A stretch of DNA of 64,000 nucleotides, from NCBI GenBank assembly GCA_019745195.1, contig JAIETL010000020.1:1-64000 (forward strand). The letters run 5' to 3'. The notes under the pieces are model-generated. The model did not search any database and was not told where the DNA came from. It saw nothing but the letters and a program-made list of their open reading frames with translations. The DNA is from Beijerinckiaceae bacterium. Lineage in GTDB: Bacteria; Pseudomonadota; Alphaproteobacteria; Rhizobiales; Beijerinckiaceae. Numbering within the stretch: the stretch's first letter is position 1; every line of letters begins with the position of its first letter. Positions 1 to 9,114 of the stretch are shown here, in pieces. Made by a program: the position numbers and the translations under genes.

Positions 1-363
1 GGAAACCCCATTTGATTCAGCACCAAACGGGAATCACAACCTGCTGATATCGCTCAACTCCTTTTCAATCGGGCTCTTAGGTTGATGTCGAGCATTTCGG
101 ACGGCTTCGTCGGAATCAGCCGGCCGGACGGCCAATTCGCCGGAGGGTTCGGATTTTCCCGATAGACCGACTGCTATCCGCGCGCGCCGTCCTCTTGCGG
201 GATTTGCATCTGGACCCGATCGCGCTACCGGCGCCGAAATTTGTTCCGATGCCCCTGCATCGCCATTTTGGATGGACGCCGCGGCGGCAAGTTCACGGGC
301 CTGTCATCTGCGCCGCATATGGGCTGCGGTGCCCAGCCGACATGACGCAGTCCCGGCAGCGCC
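1..363. other. Upstream region without a supported gene
   Basis: No open frame here looks like a known protein; the short frames have no plausible ribosome binding site and overlap one another on both strands. It presumably holds the promoter of the type I secretion operon that follows, but I could not pick a convincing -35/-10 pair. Composition is less GC-rich in the first 100 bases than downstream. Confidence 0.5.
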
Positions 364-2199
364 ATGGGATGTGTCTCGCAGCTCGTCGGCGACCCTGCTC
401 CGCGGGCACTCCGACAGGTCCCTGTTCCCAGTCAGTACGCTTACGGAAATCGTCCTTTGCTTCCGAAGACCTCCCAGAATACGGCAAGCGAGGCTCTCGC
501 CTCCTGCAGGTCGGCCTTCGTCGCGGTGGCGCTGTTCTCGGCCCTGGTCAACGTTCTGATGCTGACGGGGTCTATCTACATGCTGCAGGTCTATGACCGC
601 GTGCTGCCGTCGCGTAGCATCCCCACCCTTGTGGCGCTCTCGCTCATTATGGCGGCGCTGTTCATCCTGCTTGGCGTCTTCGACTGGCTGCGGCAGCGCA
701 TTCTCAGCCGCATCGGCGTCGAGCTTGATCGCAAGCTCGGCGGACCGGTGCTCGGCGCGATCCTCGGCGCGCAACTGCGCGGGCTCCAGGGCGGCAGCCA
801 GTTGTCGCGCGACCTGGACAGCGTCCGCAGCTTTCTCTCGGGGATGGGGCCGACGACACTGTTCGACCTTCCCTGGATTCCGCTGTATGGCGGGCTCTGC
901 TTCGTTCTGCATCCTCTTCTCGGCTGGACCCTGGTTGGCGGCGCGGCGATCCTCATCGTCCTGGCATTGTTGACGGAGCTTCTGTCGCGTCGGCCAAGCG
1001 CGGAGGCCGCAAGATCGGGCGGCGAGCGGGCAGCCTTCATCGAGGCTGTCCGGCGCAATGCCGAGGCTGTGGCCGCGCTTGGCATGGGCAACCGCGTGAC
1101 GCGCCTGTTCGAGCGCATCAACGACCGTCACGTCGCCGCCAATATAGGCGCGGCCGATGTGACCAACGGTCTTGGAGGCATATCAAAGACCATTCGCTTC
1201 ATGCTGCAATCGGCCATGCTTGGCGTCGGGGCCTGGCTTGTGATGCATGATCAGGCGTCCGCTGGCGTGATGATCGCCGCATCGGTGCTGAGCAGCCGCG
1301 CCTTGGCGCCAATCGAGCTGGCGATCGGGAGCTGGCGTCCCTTCATCGGTGCGCGGCAGGGCTGGGGCAGGCTGAAGCAGGCGCTTGTCTTAGCAAACGA
1401 GCAGCCACGGGTGGCGCCCGACCGACCGACGCAGCGCCTGACGCTCGATCACATTTTTGTCGCGCCGCCCGGCGTCCAGACGACGACGGTCAAGGATGTC
1501 GGCTTCACGCTTGAGGCTGGACAGGGCCTGGCCGTTATCGGCCCCTCCGCCTCAGGCAAGTCCAGCCTGGCGCGCGCACTCGTCGGCGCCTGGCCGGTTC
1601 AGCGTGGCAGCCTGCGCCTCGACGGCGCGACGCTCGACCAGTGGCCCGAGGAGACGCGCGGCGCGATCATCGGCTACATGCCGCAGGATGTGCAGCTATT
1701 CGCAGGCACGATCGCCGAAAACATCGCCCGGTTCGACCCGGCGATGACCGAGGACGCCGTGCGCGACGCGGCGAGGGCGGCGGGAGCCTACGATCTGATC
1801 GTCGGCATGCCCAAGGGCTTCGATACGCCCGTCGGCGAGGCCGGCGGCGTTCTTTCGGGCGGGCAGCGGCAGCGCATAGCGCTGGCGCGAGCTCTTTACG
1901 GCGATCCCTTTCTCGTCGTCCTCGACGAGCCCAACGCCAGCCTCGACGCCGACGGCGACGCCGCGCTGACTGGCGCAATCGCAAGAGTGCGCGCGCGCGG
2001 CGGGATCGTTGTCGTGATCGCACACCGGCCGTCTGCCCTGGCCAGCATCAACCAGGTGCTGATCCTCGCCGATGGGCAGGTGCAGGCATTCGGCCCGAAG
2101 GAGGAGGTTCTCCGCAAGAGCCTCGCCGCGCGGCCGGGCTCGTCGGGGACCGCTCCCTCGTCTTCCAAGGTCATGGTGGCAGCCGATGCACGCGGTTAA
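364..2199 (+). CDS. Type I secretion ABC transporter, permease/ATPase (PrtD family)
   Basis: Inner-membrane engine of a type I secretion system, which exports an unfolded C-terminally signalled protein such as an RTX protein straight out of the cell. The N-terminal half is an ABC exporter membrane domain, including the family-typical YMLQVYDRVLPSRS stretch. The C-terminal half is an ATPase with Walker A GPSASGKSS (about residue 393), signature LSGGQRQR (about 498), Walker B FLVVLDEPNASLD and an H-loop IAHRPS. The first ATG of the frame is at 364, but the family normally begins about 15 residues before the SCRSAF segment. A TTG at 457 would give about 580 residues, the usual PrtD length, so the true start is uncertain. 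It overlaps the HlyD-type adaptor gene by 14 bases. No outer-membrane TolC gene is in view, as is common. The RTX pseudogene downstream was probably its cargo. Confidence 0.9.
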   Translation: MGCVSQLVGDPAPRALRQVPVPSQYAYGNRPLLPKTSQNTASEALASCRSAFVAVALFSALVNVLMLTGSIYMLQVYDRVLPSRSIPTLVALSLIMAALFILLGVFDWLRQRILSRIGVELDRKLGGPVLGAILGAQLRGLQGGSQLSRDLDSVRSFLSGMGPTTLFDLPWIPLYGGLCFVLHPLLGWTLVGGAAILIVLALLTELLSRRPSAEAARSGGERAAFIEAVRRNAEAVAALGMGNRVTRLFERINDRHVAANIGAADVTNGLGGISKTIRFMLQSAMLGVGAWLVMHDQASAGVMIAASVLSSRALAPIELAIGSWRPFIGARQGWGRLKQALVLANEQPRVAPDRPTQRLTLDHIFVAPPGVQTTTVKDVGFTLEAGQGLAVIGPSASGKSSLARALVGAWPVQRGSLRLDGATLDQWPEETRGAIIGYMPQDVQLFAGTIAENIARFDPAMTEDAVRDAARAAGAYDLIVGMPKGFDTPVGEAGGVLSGGQRQRIALARALYGDPFLVVLDEPNASLDADGDAALTGAIARVRARGGIVVVIAHRPSALASINQVLILADGQVQAFGPKEEVLRKSLAARPGSSGTAPSSSKVMVAADARG

Positions 2200-3556
2200 C
2201 GAGAACAGCGCCGAGGCCAAGGCCGTCGTCCTTGCGGCGAGCGGGCGGGCCGGGCCGCCCCGGCCCGATCCGCGCCGCGACATCCGTCGCGCGACGCTGC
2301 TTGGCGTCGCGACGATCGCCGTCCTCTTCGGCACGGTCGGCGTCTGGGCGGTGACGGCGCCGCTGTCGGGCGCGGTGATCGCTCCCGGGAAGATCGTGGT
2401 CGAGAGCAATGTCCGGCGCGTCCAGCATCCCACCGGCGGCGTCGTCGCCGAAATCCACGTCAAGGATGGCGACCGGGTCAAGGCCGGCGACGTGCTGGTG
2501 CGCCTCGACGAAACCAATGCAAAGGCCAGCCTGGCGCTGATCGAGATCGAGCTGAGGCGCTTCCAGGCGCGCAGGGCTCGTCTGCTGGCCGAGCGAGACG
2601 GGCTGGCCCGGATGGAGCTTCCCGAGGAGTTGCGCACACGCGCCGGCGATCCGGCGGTCGTGCAGGCCGTCGAGGGCGAAATCCGGCTGTTCCACTCCCG
2701 CCGCGCCGCTGCCGATGTCCAGCGTTCCCAGCTGCGCGAGCGGATTGCCCAGTCGCATGAGGAGATCACGGGGCTGGCGGCGCAGATCGATGCAAGGCGC
2801 GCTCAGGCGATCCTGATCGAGCAGGAGCTGAAGGGCGTCCAGAAGCTTTACGACCAAAGCCTCGTCGCCCTGTCGCGGCTGACCGCGCTCCAGCGCGAGG
2901 CCTCGCGCCTCGTCGGCGAACGCGGCAGCCTGGTCTCCGACACCGCAAGGGTGAGGGGACGGATCGCCGAGGTCGAGCTTCAGATCATCCAGATCGATGA
3001 GGATCTGCGCCGCGAGGTCGCAACCGAGCTGCGCGACGTCGACGGCAAGATCGCTGATCTTTCCGAGCGGCGCATCGCCGCCGTGGACCAGCTTGCCCGC
3101 ATCGACATGAAGGCTCCACAGGATGGCGTCGTCCACCAGCAGATCGTGCATACGATCGGCGGCGTCATCGGACCGGCCGAGCAGATCATGCTGATCGTCC
3201 CGGAAACCGACGGTCTTGTCGTCGAGGCCAGGGTCGAGCCGACCATGATCGATCGCCTGCGGATCGGCCAGTCGGTGGTGCTGCGGTTTCCCGCGTTCGA
3301 CGCCGCCACGACGCCCGATCTGCAAGGCCAACTCAGCCGCGTCTCGGCCGATGCGAGCACGGATCAGCAGACGGGCGCCTCCTACTACACAGTGCGCGCA
3401 ACGTTGGGCCTTTCGGAAATCAAGCGTCTGGCGGGAAAAGCTCTCGTGCCGGGAATGCCGGTCGAAGCCTTCATCAAGACCGGCGAGCGCACCGCGCTCG
3501 CTTATCTGATCAAGCCGATCGAGGACCAGCTGGCGCGCAGTTTCCGCCACCATTAA
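2186..3556 (+). CDS. Type I secretion periplasmic adaptor, HlyD family
   Basis: Membrane-fusion protein joining the PrtD-type transporter to an outer-membrane channel. The ATG at 2186 lies inside the end of the transporter gene and gives 456 residues; an upstream in-frame ATG at 2072 would add an arginine-rich stretch that is only a shadow of the transporter frame. Visible parts are a short cytoplasmic tail, one membrane span at about residues 37-57, a lipoyl-like half (VKDGDRVKAGDVLVRLD) near 95-115, a long coiled-coil hairpin at about 120-330 rich in Arg, Glu and Leu, the second lipoyl half (APQDGVVHQQIVHTIGGV), and a beta-barrel C-terminus. This is the standard HlyD/PrtE layout and length. 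The 3' end overlaps the tail of the convergent LysR remnant by 47 bases. Confidence 0.92.
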   Translation: MHAVNENSAEAKAVVLAASGRAGPPRPDPRRDIRRATLLGVATIAVLFGTVGVWAVTAPLSGAVIAPGKIVVESNVRRVQHPTGGVVAEIHVKDGDRVKAGDVLVRLDETNAKASLALIEIELRRFQARRARLLAERDGLARMELPEELRTRAGDPAVVQAVEGEIRLFHSRRAAADVQRSQLRERIAQSHEEITGLAAQIDARRAQAILIEQELKGVQKLYDQSLVALSRLTALQREASRLVGERGSLVSDTARVRGRIAEVELQIIQIDEDLRREVATELRDVDGKIADLSERRIAAVDQLARIDMKAPQDGVVHQQIVHTIGGVIGPAEQIMLIVPETDGLVVEARVEPTMIDRLRIGQSVVLRFPAFDAATTPDLQGQLSRVSADASTDQQTGASYYTVRATLGLSEIKRLAGKALVPGMPVEAFIKTGERTALAYLIKPIEDQLARSFRHH

Positions 3557-4358
3557 GCCCTGTCGACTCGACTCGCTGCGTCTGCCGCGACTCGTAGGCC
3601 TCGTGCGCGCAGCGAAAAAAGTCGGCGATCATCGGCATGCGGCGTCTCTCGTCGAGGCAGACAACATATTCGTCGATCGCCGCATGCGCGTCCGCCAGAG
3701 GCAGAAAGCGCAGCCGCGGGTCGAAGCCGAATTCGAGATCGGCAACGACGCCCATGCCGAACCCGGCCGCGACCGTTTCTCGCACACCATCGCGGGTCGA
3801 AACCTCCATCACCTCGCCGAGCGTCACGCCATGCTCGGCCAGAGCCTGCTCGAACACCTCGCGCGTGCGCGAGCCTCGCTCCCTCAGCACGAAGGGCACG
3901 TCCTGCGAATCCCGCACGTTGAGCGCCTGCCGCTCCGTCCAGGGATGGTCGGCCGGCATGAAAACGCCGACCGCCATGGTCGTCAGCGGCTGGACATGGA
4001 AACGGCTGTCCTTGGGCAACTGGGCGGTGATGCCGACATCGGCGCGATACTGCGCGACCTGTTCGATGACATTGTCGGAATTGTGCAACTGGATCGAGAA
4101 GACGAGCTTCGACCGGCGGCGGCGCAGCGCGTCGAGGATCGGGAGCGAATGCACGGTGCCGTCGGAGGCCAGCCGCAGGCGGCCGCCTTCCACCGTCGGA
4201 CTCTTGAGCATCTGGCCTGCCTCGGACAAGGCCGAGACCAGCCGGGACGTCACCTCGTACAGCGCCTCGCCATCGGGCGTCAGGGTCGCGCCGCGCGGGC
4301 CGCGCTCGAACAGGACCACGCCGGAGATGGCCTCGAGCTGGCGCACCTGGCCGGACGG
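3510..4358 (-). pseudogene. LysR-family regulator remnant lacking its HTH start (aminoethylphosphonate-type)
   Basis: The frame carries the end of the winged helix (GQVRQLE...LFERGPRGATLTPDG) and a complete LysR effector-binding domain, but the first roughly 40 residues that should hold the helix-turn-helix are missing. Reading upstream, homology stops near 4355 where RTX coding sequence on the other strand begins. The only starts left are internal (GTG at 4346), so a functional DNA-binding protein is unlikely. The effector domain has the VLRERGSRTR segment, an AVAAGFGMGVV-like stretch (VAAGFGMGVV) and the EYVVCLDERR ending. From memory these resemble the LysR group linked to 2-aminoethylphosphonate breakdown (TIGR03339 type); that subfamily call is moderate. 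Loss of the 5' end also removed its promoter. An assembly mis-join is the alternative explanation. Confidence 0.75.
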
Positions 4359-5766
4359 CGCGAGCTATGGCCTGTCCGACATCGTCAGCTATGTCTGGAC
4401 CGACGCCGAGGGCGCGGTCGTGGCGCGGGGACAGACCGCGCCGGTCACGCTCGATGCGGTGAAACAGTCGCTGACGCTCACGGTCACCGACGCGAACGGC
4501 GAGACCGCGACCGACATGGTCGTCGTCGATGCGGTCTTCGCCGCGCGCGTGCTTCTCTCGGAAGACTTCGGCGGCGGCGACATCTCGGCCTGGACCATCG
4601 TCGACGAGGGCGAATCCGGAGGCGGCGGTCCGGACGGCACATCGTCGCAATGGGAGCTGCGGGACGGCGCGCTGGTGCAACTGTCGAACCTGACCAGCCG
4701 GCAGTTGACCTGGAGCGGCGCGTCCAATTCCGACCCCTGGAAGACCGGCTGGAGCCCGCTCGGCGACGGCGTCAACGTGCTGCGCAAAGGGACCTGCGCG
4801 CTCTACAATGGTGCGGCGGCCAAGGACTGGACCGATTACGCGCTCGAAGCGACGATCAAATCGCCCGACAACGGCGCGCTCGGCCTGCTGTTCTATTGTC
4901 AGGACGCGAACAACTATCATAAGCTCGAGCTCGACGCGAATGGCGACTACGACCGTAGCCCGGGCAACGGGGCGGGCAGTCTGTTCCAGCTCATCCAGGT
5001 CAAGGATGGCGTCGAGCGCTACCTCAACCAGTACCCGGCCAAGTACACGCCGGATGAGGCGCTGAACCTTCGGGTCGAGGTCGCGAACAGCAAAATCCAG
5101 GCCTATGTCGACCGGCTTGCGCTCTTCGCCTAGGCCATCGAGGACCGCGCCCAGAGCAAGGGCGCGATCGGCCTGTTCTCCTGGGACAGCGCCGGGGTCT
5201 CCTTCGACGACGTCCTCGTCTACGATCTGTCGAGCGAGAGCGTCCTGCCCCCCGGCGATCCGATTCTCGCTACTTCTGGCGACGACGTGCTTGTCGGGAC
5301 GTCGGGCGACGACATGATCCTGGCGGGTCTCGGCGACGACGCCCTCACGGGCGGCAATGGCGACGACGCCCTCGACGGTGGCGCCGGCAACGACATGCTC
5401 AAGGGCGGCGCCGGCAATGACAGGCTCCTGGGCGGGATAGGCGATGACCAGGTCGACGGCGGCTCTGGCGACGACCGGATCGAGGGCGGCGCCGGCGACG
5501 ACAGGCTGATCGGCGGCTCGGGCCAGAACGTCTTCGTCTTCGCCGCGGGCTTCGGCCGCGACACGATCACCGATTTCAGGACAACGGGTGCAAGCTCCGA
5601 CGTGCTGGAGTTCTCTATCGACTTTTTCGCCGGGTTCGACGAGGCGATCGACGCCGCCAGCCAGGTCGGAGCCGACACCGTGTTTAGCCTCGATGCGGAG
5701 ACCACGCTCACCCTCAGGGGTGTGCAACTGACCAGCTTCGCGGCGGATGACTTCCGCCTCGCCTGA
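4354..5766 (+). pseudogene. RTX calcium-binding protein remnant (5'-truncated, in-frame amber)
   Basis: One continuous reading frame encodes the C-terminal part of a secreted RTX protein. It begins inside a PKD-like domain (DGASYGLSDIVSYVW), continues into a jelly-roll-like domain (FGGGDISAWTIVDEGE...LLFYCQDANNYHKLEL) and meets a TAG at 5131-5133. It then continues in the same frame (GAIGLFSWDSAGVSFDDVLVYDL) into about eight glycine/aspartate nonapeptides (GGAGNDMLK, GGSGDDRIE and similar) and the C-terminal secretion-signal region ending near 5766. The N-terminus is missing: upstream sequence is the opposite-strand LysR remnant. The stop codon splits the jelly-roll from the calcium repeats. 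It sits three genes after a type I secretion pair, so it is probably that system's former substrate. A start at 5287 inside the repeats could yield a 159-residue fragment, but no ribosome binding site supports it. Confidence 0.8.
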
Positions 5767-5892
5767 CCCTCGACCTCAATCAGATGACGACGATCAAAGG
5801 GCGCCATCAATGGCGCCATCCGCAAATGAAATGAAACGGCGCCAACGAATGCCTGAATCGGCGCGCATCCGGCGGAGCCGATGACCTCGGGA

Positions 5893-8337
5893 TCAAAGGT
5901 TCTTGATCATCATCTGGATCCAGGTATCGAGGAACCGGTTCCTCTTCCGTTCATCCTGAAATATCAGGGATGCCGGCGCCAGCGGCACGATGCGCTCCGT
6001 CTTGCCCGAGGACGGGCGTGGACTCGCATCGGCGTGCTGACGGATGGCTGTTGCGCCGATGGCGAGCTGACCCTCGTCCGATAGCGCAAGGTCGAGGAAG
6101 GCGCGCGCGCCCTCGGCGAAACGGCTCGTCCGCGGTATCAGGGCGGTCCGCATCACGACGAGGCGATAATCCTCCGGATCGATCAGCAGCAGCCCGCGCT
6201 CCTGGGCTGCGACGACGACGGATGACGAGGCGGCGACGTTGTAGGCGATGCTGGCCTCGCCACGCTGTAAAGCGCTGAGGATTTCGACCGGCTCGCTCGC
6301 TAGCTGCACTTCGGCCTCCCCCATGGCTCTGGCTAGACGCCAGAAGACCGGCGTCATCAGGGAATCGAAGGTCGAGAAGACGTAGCCCATCCCGTTCAGG
6401 CCGACATGATACGTCACGAGCCTTTTGCGGAACCGCTCGGGCTCGCTCTCGATCAACTGCGCCAACTGCAGTCGCGTGCGCGGGATGTCGCCTTCGAAGG
6501 CGCGGGGATCGACGACGAAGACGACGGGCTCGAAGGTCAGGGCGAACACCTCCTGACGCCAGTGCGCCCAGTCGGGCAGGCGCGCGGTCTCGGCCGAGCG
6601 GTGGCGCGCCGCGTAGCCGTCGTTGACGAGCCTGACCTGCCGGTCGACCGCGCCACTCAGGACGATGTCGGGGCCTGCGCCCGAGGCGGGCGAGGTGACG
6701 ACCGCCTGGGCGAGCAGGCCCGAACTCAGGCGCTCGATCTCGATCTCCACATGGGGATGGCGCTGCTGATACAGCAAGGCGAGCCGGCGCAGCAGATCGA
6801 CCTCGCCATCCGTGGCGATCCGCAGCGTCCGTTCGGCTTTGTCGGGCGCAGGCCAGGTCTCCTTCGTGGCATAAGCGGGCGGGGATGGGCCCAGCCAGAA
6901 GAGAAGAGCCAGCAACCCCAGAACAGCGCCCGTGCGGGCGGGTCGCGAGGCCGGCGGCGCTTTGGCCGCAGGCCAGTCGATGCGCGCGAGGAGCCCGCCG
7001 CCAGGCCTGTCTAGGAGGCTGAGTTCGCCCCCGCTCGCCTCGGCGGCGGCTTTGGCGATGCTCAGTCCAAGTCCCGAGCCGACCTTGGCTCCTGCGCCGT
7101 CGCCGCGCTGGAAGCGCTCCAGCATCAGGGCCTTTTCGCTGTCGCGAATGCCGGGGCCACGATCGCCCACTGCGATGCTCACCGTGTCCTTCGTCGCAGC
7201 GATGAAGAGTTCGACGCCGCCGTCGCTGTAGTTCAGCGCGTTGACGACAAGGTTCTGCAGCATCTCGCGCAGGGCGAAAGGCTCGCCGAACACGATGGCC
7301 TCCGAGGTTTCGTCCAAACCGTCGGTGCGGACCTGGAGCCGGGCGAGTTCGCTGTCGTCCAACCGCAGTCTGAGATCCTCGGCGATGTCGATCAGGTCGA
7401 CGACGCTGCGCGTCCGCGTCTCGAGACGATGCGCGATCGTGGCGTCGGCGAGCACCTGATTGACGATCTGCGTCGCCGCGACGGCATTGGCGTGGACGCG
7501 CAGAAGCCTGTCGCGCATCTCGCGCGGGTCGGTTGCGCCGAGCGCGAGCTCGCACTGGGCCCTCAGCGAGGCGAGCGGCGTGCGGATCTGGTGGGCGGCG
7601 TCCGCTGCGAGGCCGCGCAGGCGTTCCAGCGTCGTCGAGAGCCGGTCCATGAAGCCGTCCAGCGCGCCAAGGAGAGGGCTGACCTCACGAGGCAGTCGCG
7701 TCCTGATGCGGGACAGATCGGTGGGTGCGCGCCTGCTCAACTCGCTTTCCAGCGCACGGAACGGGGTGAAGGCGCGCGACAGCCCGGCCATGACCAGGAT
7801 GATGGCCAGCGCGCTCAGCCCCAGGCTGCCGAGGACGGTGTTGCGGAGGATTTCCCCGGCGAGCAGGGCGCGCGCCTCGAGCGTCTCCCCGACCATGATC
7901 GTCGCATAGCCTTCGATGCCGGCCGTCGCGACATAGCGCCCCGCCATCGCCAGCCGCACCGGCGCTCCACGGTAGACGACGGTCGAAAAGGCCGGCTCCG
8001 CGCCGGATGCGGCCGGCTGCTCGAAGCCGAGGTCCGGATATCCCGTCAGAAGCGCGCCGTTGGGCCCGGTGACGCGGTAGAACACCCGCGTCAGACGCGA
8101 GGTGCTGAGGATCGCCATGGCCGCATAGGGTACGTCGACGGTGACCGAGCCCTCGTCGATCTGCACCGCATCCGCGATCGAGAGCAGGGCCGCCGCAAGC
8201 ACGCGGTCGAACGCCTCGTCGGCGGCGCGTTGGGAAAACTGCTGGGCGAGCAGTGCGATGCCGGCCGAAAGCGCGCCGAGCAGCAGAACGGCGCCGAGCA
8301 GGATGCGTCTGCGGATAGAATAGGGCCTGCTGGTCAT
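5893..8337 (-). CDS. Sensor histidine kinase fused to a C-terminal solute-binding domain
   Basis: An 814-residue hybrid. Residues 1-30 hold membrane span 1, and residues 31-165 a periplasmic sensor of the TctE-like type. Span 2 is at about 167-188, followed by a HAMP-like linker. The dimerisation helix has phospho-acceptor His249 (AAHQIRTPLASL), and the ATPase domain shows an N-box (LREMLQNLVVNALNYS, about 356-371), a G1 box DRGPGI (392-397) and a G2 box GSGLGLSIAKA (420-430). A third hydrophobic segment (about 470-489) precedes a roughly 320-residue domain like periplasmic binding proteins of the AfuA/PgtC class. With three spans the binding domain would lie in the periplasm. In Salmonella, PgtB (kinase) and PgtC (binding-protein-like) act together in phosphoglycerate sensing; here both roles seem joined in one chain. 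It overlaps the response regulator stop (ATGA), so it is translationally coupled. The ligand is unknown. Confidence 0.88.
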   Translation of the reverse strand: MTSRPYSIRRRILLGAVLLLGALSAGIALLAQQFSQRAADEAFDRVLAAALLSIADAVQIDEGSVTVDVPYAAMAILSTSRLTRVFYRVTGPNGALLTGYPDLGFEQPAASGAEPAFSTVVYRGAPVRLAMAGRYVATAGIEGYATIMVGETLEARALLAGEILRNTVLGSLGLSALAIILVMAGLSRAFTPFRALESELSRRAPTDLSRIRTRLPREVSPLLGALDGFMDRLSTTLERLRGLAADAAHQIRTPLASLRAQCELALGATDPREMRDRLLRVHANAVAATQIVNQVLADATIAHRLETRTRSVVDLIDIAEDLRLRLDDSELARLQVRTDGLDETSEAIVFGEPFALREMLQNLVVNALNYSDGGVELFIAATKDTVSIAVGDRGPGIRDSEKALMLERFQRGDGAGAKVGSGLGLSIAKAAAEASGGELSLLDRPGGGLLARIDWPAAKAPPASRPARTGAVLGLLALLFWLGPSPPAYATKETWPAPDKAERTLRIATDGEVDLLRRLALLYQQRHPHVEIEIERLSSGLLAQAVVTSPASGAGPDIVLSGAVDRQVRLVNDGYAARHRSAETARLPDWAHWRQEVFALTFEPVVFVVDPRAFEGDIPRTRLQLAQLIESEPERFRKRLVTYHVGLNGMGYVFSTFDSLMTPVFWRLARAMGEAEVQLASEPVEILSALQRGEASIAYNVAASSSVVVAAQERGLLLIDPEDYRLVVMRTALIPRTSRFAEGARAFLDLALSDEGQLAIGATAIRQHADASPRPSSGKTERIVPLAPASLIFQDERKRNRFLDTWIQMMIKNL

Positions 8338-9011
8338 CCGGGCGGCCTGAGCCTTGCGACATAGCCCTCGCCGCGGGCGGTCGCGATCTCGACGGAGGCG
8401 GCAGGCCCCAGTTTCTTGCGCAGGCGCGACACGTAGAGTTCGATCGCGTTGGGAGACGCTTCCTCGTCGGCGCCGAACAGATGGTCGATCAGGCGCTGCT
8501 TGGTGACCAGCGCGCCGATGCGGCCGATCAGCACCTCGAGCAGCCGGAACTCGCGGCGTCCCAGTTCGATCGGCGCACCGTCGACGCTGACCTGGCGGCT
8601 GGCGGCGTCGAAAACGAGATTGCCGTGCCGGATCACGCTCGCGCCGATGCCCAGCGGCCGCCGCAGCAGGACCCGGACCCGCGCCTCGAGTTCGCGCAGG
8701 TCGAACGGCTTGACCAGATAGTCGTCGGCTCCGAGATCGAGCAGGCCGATCTTGTCGTCGATCTCGGAGCGGGCGGTCACGACGAGCACGGGCGTGCGGT
8801 CGCGCCGGCGGCGCAGCTCCGACAGGATGGCGAAGCCGCTCCGCCCCGGCAGCATGATGTCGAGCACGATCAGGTCGACGGAGGTGGTCGCCAGGATGTC
8901 GGCCGCGTCCTCGCCGTTGAGCACCCAGTCGACCGCATGTCCCGCACGCGTCAGGACAGTCTGCATGGCTTCGCCCAGATCGGGCGTATCTTCGATCACC
9001 AGCAAATGCAT
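8334..9011 (-). CDS. OmpR-family response regulator (TctD-like)
   Basis: A 225-residue two-domain regulator. The receiver domain has acidic pocket E7-D8, phospho-acceptor D51 in LIVLDIMLPGRSGF, and the switch lysine in YLVKPFDLRELEAR (about residue 101). The C-terminal winged helix ends with ELYVSRLRKKLG, as in OmpR/PhoB proteins. It is the first gene of a two-gene minus-strand operon with the hybrid kinase, whose ATG overlaps its TGA. It is divergent from phnD with only about 100 bases between. Two copies of ATGACAGGT, 11 bases apart, lie 16 bases upstream of its start; members of this family bind such tandem repeats, so autoregulation or Pho control is plausible. The start at 9011 begins directly with the receiver strand (MHLLVIED) and is the expected one. 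Confidence 0.93.
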   Translation of the reverse strand: MHLLVIEDTPDLGEAMQTVLTRAGHAVDWVLNGEDAADILATTSVDLIVLDIMLPGRSGFAILSELRRRRDRTPVLVVTARSEIDDKIGLLDLGADDYLVKPFDLRELEARVRVLLRRPLGIGASVIRHGNLVFDAASRQVSVDGAPIELGRREFRLLEVLIGRIGALVTKQRLIDHLFGADEEASPNAIELYVSRLRKKLGPAASVEIATARGEGYVARLRPPG

Positions 9012-9026
9012 GGGCTCACCATCATT

Positions 9027-9046
9027 ATGACAGGTTCATGACAGGT
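9027..9046 (-). promoter_or_regulatory. Tandem 11-bp repeat resembling a Pho box
   Basis: ATGACAGGT occurs at 9027-9035 and again at 9038-9046. Read on the minus strand this is CTGTCAT-N4-CTGTCAT, which matches the Pho box recognised by PhoB in rhizobia and enterobacteria. In that orientation it faces the response regulator gene, with the second half only about 16 bases from its ATG; it is inverted relative to phnD. It could therefore be a PhoB site, or an autoregulatory site of the local OmpR-type regulator that overlaps the kinase-operon promoter. Confidence 0.6.
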
Positions 9047-9114
9047 CCAGCCGCTAGCGTCATCCCGCAAGCGAGAGGGGCCGTCCGTCAAGGCCCCCCC
9101 ATTCGGAGGAAACC

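Noticed and set aside
3553..5727. A 724-residue open frame on the minus strand across the RTX repeats and LysR remnant
   Set aside because: It is the reverse reading of the RTX nonapeptides joined to an out-of-frame reading of LysR. It has no domain sense and results from high GC content.
5800..5817. Palindrome GGCGCCAT-CA-ATGGCGCC after the RTX remnant as a terminator
   Set aside because: No T-run on either side; it may help end transcripts but cannot be called an intrinsic terminator.
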